Below are positions 1 through 4,253 of a DNA stretch of 6,816 bases, one piece after another; position 1 is the stretch's first letter, and each line of letters begins with the position of its first letter. The stretch comes from an uncultured Fretibacterium sp. (GTDB lineage Bacteria; Synergistota; Synergistia; Synergistales; Aminobacteriaceae). The position numbers and the translations under genes were made by a program. Location of the stretch: contig CAJPSE010000090.1 of the NCBI GenBank assembly GCA_905373185.1, forward strand, positions 1-6,816. The letters are read 5' to 3'. The notes below the pieces were generated by a model. It ran no database searches. It saw only the letters and a program-made list of their open reading frames with translations, and was not told the DNA's origin.

Positions 1-975
1 CTTGGCGCTGGCGACGGCCGTGCCGTTACCGACGGTGGTGTAGAACTTGTTGTGCAACTTCTTGAAGACGCCTTCCTTTTCCAGGTCGCGCATCACGTCG
101 ACGGGCAGGACCCGGTCGGCGTCCTGGTCGGCGTAGGTGGCGTCGTAGCCGCCGTGGGCTGTGCAGTACTTGTCGGAGGTCAGGTCCATCACGCCCGTGA
201 TGTCGTACTCGCCGTACTTGCTGGCGCTGGACGCCTCAATGTGGTCGGGGTTGCCCTTCGGGCAGATGCCACCTGAGGTCACCAGGGCGATGACGGCGTT
301 CTTCATGTCCTTGACGGCGGGCTGAGGGGGCACGCGGTCGAAGACCGGCATCTTGTACTCGGTCTCGAAGGGGAGGTCCTTCAGCTTGGAGACGAACATA
401 TCCACGCAGCGCTCGGCCGCCAGCTTGTCGTAGAAGACGTTCTTGCGGATGCCGCGCTCAATGTAGCCCTCCTCGCAGGGTTTGCCGATCGGCTCCTTCT
501 TCAGGAGCTTCAGGATCAGCTTGCCCATCGCGGGGACGGCCTGCTTCATGCCGGCCGCGCTGTCAGGGGTCTCCACGATGTAAGCGGCCTTCTTGTACAT
601 CTCGACGCCGGGGTTCTCCGGGTACATGCCGCTGATGACAGGGATCCCCAGCTGCTTGGAGACGGCCTCGCACATGGCGCCGCACGCGGTCCCGTAACGG
701 CCCGCGTTGAACGCGGGACCCGCCACGAAGGCGTCCGGCTTATACTTTTTGATCATCTCGATGATCTCCGCGCTCGCCTTCTCCATGTTGGAGGCGAAGT
801 AGGAGTCTCCGCAGATGACGGTCGCCACAATCTCCGCCTCGGAGCCCAAAGCGGCCTTGAGAGCGGTTCCGGGACCTACGACGGCCTCACGGATCTCAGG
901 TTTGTGGTCGGCCTTTTCCTCACCGCCAATGCCCGCGTAGAACTGGTTGATGTAATGAACCACACGAAAAGCCAA
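1..975 (-). CDS. grdB: Glycine reductase component B, gamma subunit GrdB (partial; 3' end outside window)
   Basis: GrdB is the selenoprotein subunit of substrate-specific component B of glycine reductase. With the GrdE products it activates glycine and hands a carboxymethyl group to GrdA in the cytoplasm. The visible 325 codons have no in-frame stop. They begin with the family hallmark VVHYINQFYAGIGGEEKAD and include the Cys-rich GTACGAMCEAV stretch and SGGICPKGNPDHIEASSA. Family members are about 430-440 residues with selenocysteine near residue 350, so the Sec codon should fall about 25 codons past the window edge. I chose the TTG at 975-973 as start because it has AAAGGTGG seven bases upstream and its product aligns with known GrdB N-termini. 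An ATG at 996-994 would add seven residues and place the ribosome site inside the gene. The gene starts 51 nt after grdA. Assignment to the glycine enzyme rather than the sarcosine (GrdF) or betaine (GrdH) paralogues rests on the trxA-grdE-grdA-grdB order and the upstream glycine riboswitch. Confidence 0.94.
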   Translation of the reverse strand, partial: MAFRVVHYINQFYAGIGGEEKADHKPEIREAVVGPGTALKAALGSEAEIVATVICGDSYFASNMEKASAEIIEMIKKYKPDAFVAGPAFNAGRYGTACGAMCEAVSKQLGIPVISGMYPENPGVEMYKKAAYIVETPDSAAGMKQAVPAMGKLILKLLKKEPIGKPCEEGYIERGIRKNVFYDKLAAERCVDMFVSKLKDLPFETEYKMPVFDRVPPQPAVKDMKNAVIALVTSGGICPKGNPDHIEASSASKYGEYDITGVMDLTSDKYCTAHGGYDATYADQDADRVLPVDVMRDLEKEGVFKKLHNKFYTTVGNGTAVASAK

Positions 976-982
976 TTCTGTC

Positions 983-990
983 CCACCTTT
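983..990 (-). promoter_or_regulatory. Ribosome binding site deciding the TTG start of grdB
   Basis: On the minus strand AAAGGTGG lies seven bases before the TTG at 975-973. It overlaps codons 3-5 of the alternative ATG reading (start 996), which has no convincing ribosome site of its own, so TTG is preferred. Confidence 0.7.
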
Positions 991-1026
991 CTTCATAGGG
1001 TGACAGCATCAATCGCGGAGGTTTGG

Positions 1027-1500
1027 TCAGATCGCGTTTTTGCTGTACTGATCGCGTATGCCCTTGACCGCGGCTGCCAATGCTTCGGGGTCGAGCACCA
1101 TCTCCATCATGCTGATCTGCTCTTCCCAAGCGGCGGGATCACACTCGGCGCGAATGACGGGGTCGAAAACGTGATATACGGGGAGTCCCAACGAGACTCC
1201 GGCGAGCGGGCCTGCATAAGTCGGATCGCCGTTGCTGACGGTCTCGGCGTAGATCTCCGCGCCCTCGGCGTCGGAGGAGCCAAGAATGACGATGCAATCG
1301 GATCCGTACTTCTCACCAGCATCCTTGACGCGCTGCTGGTTCTGCAGGTCCATCGCCCCTGCGGCAGTTCAGACGAAACACTCGGTGGCCGAGAAGAGGA
1401 TCTCGGCGCCGCTGTCCTTCAAACATGCCTCCATGGCGGGGCCGGGAACGCCATCGCGCTCGCCGAGAAGCAACAGCTTCTTGCCTGCCAGTTTGCCCAT
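1027..1500 (-). CDS. grdA: Glycine reductase selenoprotein A, GrdA (TGA codon 44 read as selenocysteine)
   Basis: GrdA is the small shared carrier of glycine reductase. Its selenocysteine accepts the carboxymethyl group from component B and presents it to component C (GrdCD), which releases acetyl phosphate. The oxidised Cys/Sec pair is then reduced by thioredoxin. The reading frame starts at ATG 1500-1498, with AAGGAAGGTG six bases upstream, and runs 157 residues to TGA at 1029-1027, the usual GrdA length. Codon 44 (1371-1369) is TGA inside [17 protein letters not shown], the conserved GrdA redox motif with Cys41 and Sec44; the N-terminal half ([17 protein letters not shown]) and the C-terminal half (from [24 protein letters not shown]) both read cleanly in the same frame on either side. 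Thr follows Sec where, as I recall, other GrdA proteins often have Ala. A standard gene caller would split the gene or start it at Met50 (1353). The genome must encode SelA, SelB and tRNA-Sec elsewhere. Confidence 0.97.
1344..1362 (-). other. Candidate bacterial SECIS hairpin in grdA
   Basis: Nine bases into the transcript, counting from the U of the UGA codon, GCAGG can pair with CCUGC around a nine-base loop GGCGAUGGA. A G-rich stem-loop just after UGA is what SelB recognises in bacteria. Grd-type SECIS elements are poorly conserved, so the assignment rests on position and foldability only. An alternative CTGC/GCAG pairing is also possible. Confidence 0.45.
1369..1371 (-). other. UGA selenocysteine codon of grdA
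   Basis: The in-frame TGA is codon 44. It is preceded by TGT TTC GTC (Cys-Phe-Val) and followed by ACT GCC GCA (Thr-Ala-Ala), matching the GrdA active-site motif. Homology continues on both sides, which rules out a simple nonsense mutation. Confidence 0.95.
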
Positions 1501-1528
1501 GTTTGACACCTTCCTTCTATAGAAATTA

Positions 1529-1540
1529 TTGAAGCTTCAA
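1529..1540. repeat. 12-bp perfect palindrome between grdE and grdA
   Basis: TTGAAGCTTCAA reads the same on both strands and sits in the AT-rich 52-nt gap between grdE and grdA. As RNA it could form only a four-base-pair hairpin. It is not followed by a T-tract, so it is not a terminator. A role in mRNA processing between grdE and grdA is possible but unsupported. Confidence 0.35.
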
Positions 1541-1552
1541 GCAAAAACCGGA

Positions 1553-2845
1553 TTAAAGCGTGTAGGCGCCCAGCTTCGTGTAGCCCAGCTCGCTGGTGGC
1601 ACCGGTGATGGCCTGGAGCTCCACCGTGATGGTGCCGTCCGTGGCCAGGGAGCCGTCCCAGCCTCCCGCGATGACGTTGGCCTCCTCGGCGTAGCCGATG
1701 ACCTTCTTCATGGGCGGCAGGACGATGACCTCGTTGGCGTTGCCCGCCGTGACGCAGGCGTCGCCCTCGGGGCAGGAATCGGCCAGGGACTGGCTCGCGC
1801 CGTCCTGTCCGGCGTACTCATCCGTCAGCAGCGCGGTCTTGATGCCAAGGCGCTCCGCCTTCCAGCAGTTCATCACCAAGTCGGCGTCGGGGTTGCCGAA
1901 GCCCTCCTCCGTGATGACCACGCCGTCGAGGCCCAGCATGGCCGCCAGCTTGGTGGCGTAGCTGGAGCTGCGGCGCTTGTCGGCCAGGGTGACGTTCTCG
2001 TTCGTCGCGATGCAGGTCACGAAGTTGAAGTCACGCCCGTGGCGCTTCAGCATGTCCGCGATGACGGGGTTGTTCTGGTGCACGTAGGTGCTGTTCTTGT
2101 CGCAGGCGGAGACGCAGTTGCCCGACGTGATGGCGCCGTCCATGACCTCGAGCGGCGAGATGAGCGTCGGCAGGATCTTCTTCACGTCCACGCCGTAGAG
2201 GTAGGTGTCGTGCAGCAGGCCCTGGGTCTGGAGCATGTAGATGTAACCCACCTTGGGCAGACCGGGGTGGGCCCACATGGCCTCCTTGATGTTGGCGTGG
2301 TTGTAGACCTCTACCTTGTCGGCCTTCACATCGGCGCAGCAGCGTGCCAGATAGGCGGCTGCCTTCACGCCGGCGATACGACAGGCCTGCTCGTAGTCGT
2401 GCTTGTCCATGTTGGGATCGGACGGCTCCAGCACAAGGACGACGTTGCAGGTCTGGGAATAGGGCGTGTACTCCGCGCCGGGACCGGACATGTCGATGAT
2501 GCCCTCCTGGAAGCGCACCAGCTTGCCCGCCGTCACGACGGCCGCGCCCGAGAGGACGAGGGTCTTGCCCTCTCCGACGGTCTCGACGTCGCTCAGCATC
2601 CCCGGGAACACCTGTCCCTTACCCTCGATCTTCCAGCGGGGCTCGACGACATCCTTCACCGGTATGATGCGGACGCTCTCTCCGGGCATGGCCAGGTCAA
2701 CGTCCAGCTTCTTACCCAAGAGAGGATCCTCGGCTATCAGGTCGAGCAGTTCCTTTTTGTTGACGGTCAGTGTCCCGTCCGCAAAACCGGTCTTCTCCCC
2801 GAACTTCAGATGCTTCACAAAAAGCCTATGGAGTTCCAACCGCAA
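1553..2845 (-). CDS. grdE: Glycine reductase component B, alpha/beta proprotein GrdE
   Basis: GrdE is a proprotein that cleaves itself at a conserved cysteine. The new N-terminus becomes a pyruvoyl group, which is thought to bind the amino group of glycine as a Schiff base in component B together with GrdB. The product is 430 residues, matching the family. Motifs in order: FGEKTGF near 15, MPGESVRI near 53-60, FQEGIIDMSGP near 112-122, LPKVGYIYMLQTQGLLHDTY near 196-215, MDGAITSGNCVSACDKN at 235-251 with cleavage expected before Cys244, TNENVTLADKRRSSS, GLDGVVITEEGFGNPD, TDEYAGQDGASQSLAD and a C-terminal ITGATSELGY. I chose the TTG start at 2845-2843 because AGGGGGAG lies seven bases upstream and the product then begins MRLELHRLFV like known GrdE. 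A TTG at 2866 in the same frame would swallow the ribosome site. The gene follows trxA by 34 nt. A sarcosine/betaine paralogue (GrdG) is the alternative; the gene order and the riboswitch favour GrdE. Confidence 0.96.
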   Translation of the reverse strand: MRLELHRLFVKHLKFGEKTGFADGTLTVNKKELLDLIAEDPLLGKKLDVDLAMPGESVRIIPVKDVVEPRWKIEGKGQVFPGMLSDVETVGEGKTLVLSGAAVVTAGKLVRFQEGIIDMSGPGAEYTPYSQTCNVVLVLEPSDPNMDKHDYEQACRIAGVKAAAYLARCCADVKADKVEVYNHANIKEAMWAHPGLPKVGYIYMLQTQGLLHDTYLYGVDVKKILPTLISPLEVMDGAITSGNCVSACDKNSTYVHQNNPVIADMLKRHGRDFNFVTCIATNENVTLADKRRSSSYATKLAAMLGLDGVVITEEGFGNPDADLVMNCWKAERLGIKTALLTDEYAGQDGASQSLADSCPEGDACVTAGNANEVIVLPPMKKVIGYAEEANVIAGGWDGSLATDGTITVELQAITGATSELGYTKLGAYTL

Positions 2846-2852
2846 AATGATA

Positions 2853-2860
2853 CTCCCCCT
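2853..2860 (-). promoter_or_regulatory. Ribosome binding site deciding the TTG start of grdE
   Basis: AGGGGGAG on the minus strand is seven bases from the TTG at 2845-2843. It lies inside the reading frame if the upstream TTG at 2866 is used, so the downstream start is preferred. Confidence 0.8.
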
Positions 2861-2879
2861 TTCCAAAAAAATCGCCGTG

Positions 2880-3203
2880 TTACCCGATCAGCTCCTTGAC
2901 CTTGGCCTCGATGTTCTCGGCCGTGGCGTCGGCGCCGCCAAGGCGGGCCACCTCCGCGCCATCCTTGTAGAACAGGATAGTCGGCAGGCTCATGACCTTG
3001 AAGTTGATGGCCACGCGCTTGTTCGTGGACGTATCCACCTTGCAGAACTTGGCCTTACCCTCGTACTTCTCGGCGATCTCCAGGTACTTGGGCATCAGCG
3101 CCATGCAGGGGCCGCATGCGGGGCCCCAGAAGTCCATGACGACCACACCACTGGCCTGCTTCACCTCGGCGTCGCAGTTCTCCTTCGTCAACTCGACAGG
3201 CAT
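2880..3203 (-). CDS. trxA: Glycine-reductase-linked thioredoxin
   Basis: This is a 107-residue single-domain cytoplasmic thioredoxin, the normal length. In this operon its job is to re-reduce the oxidised Cys/Sec pair of GrdA after each turnover. The fold is visible as VVVMDFWGPACGPCMALMP, with the redox pair Cys30-Gly-Pro-Cys33, the central FCKVDTSTN strand, and the cis-proline loop MSLPT with Pro74, followed by ILFYKDG. Two features differ from ordinary TrxA: the residue before CGPC is Ala instead of Trp, and Met follows instead of Lys. Altered active sites are also known from grd-linked thioredoxins of Clostridia. Two further cysteines (10 and 54) are present. The start is ATG 3203-3201, with AAAGGAGGTG centred about 12 bases upstream. 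The TAA of grdX overlaps the first bases of that ribosome site (16-nt gap), which suggests coupled translation. No thioredoxin reductase gene (trxB) lies next to it, unlike some grd clusters. Confidence 0.94.
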   Translation of the reverse strand: MPVELTKENCDAEVKQASGVVVMDFWGPACGPCMALMPKYLEIAEKYEGKAKFCKVDTSTNKRVAINFKVMSLPTILFYKDGAEVARLGGADATAENIEAKVKELIG

Positions 3204-3219
3204 TGTGCATTCACCTCCT

Positions 3220-3657
3220 TTAATCTGGACTATGAGTAAGCAGCGCGGCGGGCGGCAACGCCGTATGACGCGGCAACATGCCATACCGCTCCAGACTTTC
3301 CCTCATCAACTCGCCGTCGATGAAGGCATAATCCGCACGGGTCGGTTCGTCCAGGCTCTCGGGAAGGAGCATGCGATCCTCGCAGCTCCTGTATATAGCC
3401 ACCGCATTTTCGATGAGAGACAGGGACTCCAGGTCCACGAGCGCTCCCGGGAACTCCTGGATGAGGACGGAACGAAAGGGCTGCTGGTAAGGTCTGAGAT
3501 TGCCACAGAGGGGGTGGGTGAGAAGGCGTCCGCCAAGGTGCACGGAGCTTCGGACGGACACGAGAACGTCCAAAGACGACCCCTCCACGAGACGCCCGTT
3601 TCGGACGACCCGCGAGAGCCCTTCGTTGTTGGTGACGAGCACGGTATTGTTCTGCAT
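3220..3657 (-). CDS. grdX: GrdX family protein
   Basis: The 145-residue product belongs to the small GrdX family, found at the head of glycine, sarcosine and betaine reductase operons. Its biochemical function is unknown to me. The recognisable core is VLVTNNEG near the N-terminus, followed by GGRLLTHPLCGNLRP and PFRSVLIQ at roughly residues 42-67, then ESLSLIENAVAIY. The C-terminal part after about residue 95 is less familiar and ends in a Pro/Ala-rich tail. No signal peptide or membrane segment is visible, so it should be cytoplasmic. The start is ATG 3657-3655, with a strong GGAGGGG six bases upstream. It is the first gene after the glycine riboswitch, and its stop codon abuts the trxA ribosome binding site. 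Identification rests on remembered family motifs plus operon position, so the family call is good while the role stays open. Confidence 0.87.
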   Translation of the reverse strand: MQNNTVLVTNNEGLSRVVRNGRLVEGSSLDVLVSVRSSVHLGGRLLTHPLCGNLRPYQQPFRSVLIQEFPGALVDLESLSLIENAVAIYRSCEDRMLLPESLDEPTRADYAFIDGELMRESLERYGMLPRHTALPPAALLTHSPD

Positions 3658-3663
3658 CGGCTA

Positions 3664-3740
3664 CCCCTCCGGACCTTCTGCGTTCTGTCGCCAGGCTCCC
3701 CCTTTAAGGAAACATACAGCTTCAGAGTCCTGTCCGGATA
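3664..3740 (-). promoter_or_regulatory. Putative expression platform of the glycine riboswitch with grdX ribosome binding site
   Basis: Just after the aptamer, CCGGAC (3737-3732) is exactly complementary to GTCCGG (3674-3669), whose last two bases begin the grdX ribosome site GGAGGGG (3670-3664). The same linker segment, TATCC (3740-3736), can instead pair with the leader GGATA (3834-3830). The two pairings share two bases and cannot coexist. I see no hairpin followed by a T-run, so translational control is more likely than termination. This mechanism is inferred from base pairing only. Confidence 0.4.
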
Positions 3741-3838
3741 CGATCCTTTGGCCTGAGAGTTTCCGTGTTTCGAGCACTTGCCCCTTCGGCGCCCCGCCGG
3801 GAGTTTCTCCTCCGGATGGGTCTCTCTCATATCCTTCT
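3721..3838 (-). promoter_or_regulatory. Glycine riboswitch (single aptamer) upstream of the grd operon
   Basis: The minus-strand leader contains the glycine aptamer signatures in order: ATGAGAGAGACCC (P1 5' side, about 3830-3818), GCGCCGAAGGGGCAA (about 3792-3778), and AACTCTCAGGCCAAAGGA (P1 3' side and conserved core, about 3761-3744), with GGACAGGACTCTGAA closing at 3735-3721. GAGAG and CTCTC form P1. Only one complete core is present, although most family members are tandem. The segment after it retains a short ACTCTGAA but has no second CCGAAGG core. Leader GGATA and linker TATCC can pair, resembling the leader-linker helix described for this class. It lies about 60 nt before grdX. Since the operon consumes glycine, an ON response to glycine is expected. 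Confidence 0.94.
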
Positions 3839-3875
3839 TTCAGGGTTGCGACTTTCCTCAAACTACCGCACTGTA

Positions 3876-3903
3876 ATTATATAGGACTTGTCCGGGCCGT
3901 CAA
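3876..3903 (-). promoter_or_regulatory. Sigma-70-type promoter of the grd operon
   Basis: On the minus strand TTGACG (3903-3898) and TATAAT (3881-3876) are separated by 16 bp. They match five and six of six consensus positions. Transcription would start near 3869, about 30 nt before the riboswitch and about 210 nt before grdX. The position directly upstream of the riboswitch supports it. Confidence 0.78.
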
Positions 3904-4012
3904 GCAGGAAAAGGGCGGAAGCTTCGGTTGTTCGAAACGTATTTGCCCGGGTTCGTCTCCAGCTTGTAGAGGCGGAAACGGGAGGGCGTTGCCTGGAGGA
4001 GAAACGGCTCGG

Positions 4013-4061
4013 CCCCGCAGGGGGACCGCCGACCGGTGAAAATCCCGACGGGACTCGGCGG
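4013..4061 (+). other. Predicted structured RNA element in the glmS leader, family unknown
   Basis: Two adjacent stems are visible. CCCC (4013-4016) pairs with GGGG (4020-4023) around GCA. CCGCCGA (4026-4032) pairs perfectly with TCGGCGG (4055-4061) and encloses CCGGTGAAAA plus an inner TCCC-GAC-GGGA hairpin (4043-4053). The GGTGAAAATCC string recalls cobalamin riboswitch cores, but the other conserved boxes of that class are absent. It does not match the glmS ribozyme as I know it. GC-rich sequence forms such stems easily, so function is uncertain. Confidence 0.35.
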
Positions 4062-4107
4062 CTTCATGTACTATTGTCATGGCGCTTTCCCGGATGGGGA
4101 TTGTCGG

Positions 4108-4131
4108 GTATCATTGACGAGGATACTTTTT
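4108..4131 (+). terminator. Weak terminator-like hairpin with T5 tract upstream of glmS
   Basis: GTATC (4108-4112) pairs with GATAC (4122-4126) around a nine-base loop, followed at once by five T residues (4127-4131). A five-base-pair stem is short for an intrinsic terminator. If real, it could act as an attenuator in the glmS leader. Confidence 0.25.
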
Positions 4132-4170
4132 GGGGAATGCCTTTACGGTGATTCTGCGGAGCGCGCTTGG

Positions 4171-4192
4171 GAGGCGATGCGGGCATCGCCTC
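4171..4192. repeat. Perfect inverted repeat (10-bp arms) upstream of glmS
   Basis: GAGGCGATGC and GCATCGCCTC are exact reverse complements separated by GG, ending 61 bp before the glmS ATG. Neither strand has a T-run after the repeat, so it is not a simple terminator. It could be a leader hairpin, an RNA processing site or a dimeric-regulator operator. Confidence 0.6.
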
Positions 4193-4253
4193 TCGAAAAA
4201 TGGGAGAATCGGAAAAACGGGAAAATTGTCTGAAGCGGAGTGATGTCCTCAAA

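Larger units (their letters stand above)
3904..4253. other. Intergenic region between the divergent grd and glmS blocks; no gene seen
   Basis: About 350 bp separate the grd promoter from the glmS start. The short open frames in both directions lack ribosome sites and any recognisable protein sequence. The stretch holds several hairpins (4013-4061, 4108-4126 and 4171-4192) and a run of A/G-rich sequence just before glmS. I found no tRNA, no known riboswitch and no convincing promoter for glmS. It presumably contains the glmS-guaA promoter and leader. Confidence 0.6.

Noticed and set aside
904..1506. Plus-strand open frame (200 codons) opposite grdA and the start of grdB
   Set aside because: It is the antisense shadow of the selenoprotein gene. 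It looks attractive to gene callers only because the TGA interrupts grdA in a standard reading.
1516..1544. Possible internal promoter for grdA (TTGCTT, 17 bp, TATAGA, minus strand)
   Set aside because: The -35 match is poor, and transcription would begin within the grdA ribosome site (1516-1507), so it could not drive normal translation.
1529..2899. Long plus-strand open frame (456 codons) opposite grdE
   Set aside because: It is a mirror frame from GC-rich codon use of grdE. Its product is Val/Gly/His/Asp-rich with no recognisable family, while the minus strand is clearly GrdE.
4026..4061. Cobalamin or FMN riboswitch, suggested by GGTGAAAATCC and nearby CCCGAC
   Set aside because: The remaining conserved boxes of both classes are absent, and spacing does not fit; only a generic hairpin can be supported.
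4101..4131. Candidate glmS promoters built on TTGTCG (4101) or TTGACG (4114)
   Set aside because: No acceptable -10 box lies at 16-18 bp from either hexamer; the best, GATACT, is at 15 bp and lies within a hairpin.
3888..4233. Short plus-strand open frames (3888-4151 and 4036-4233) in the intergenic region
   Set aside because: They use weak starts without ribosome sites and encode no recognisable sequence; one begins at the grd promoter.
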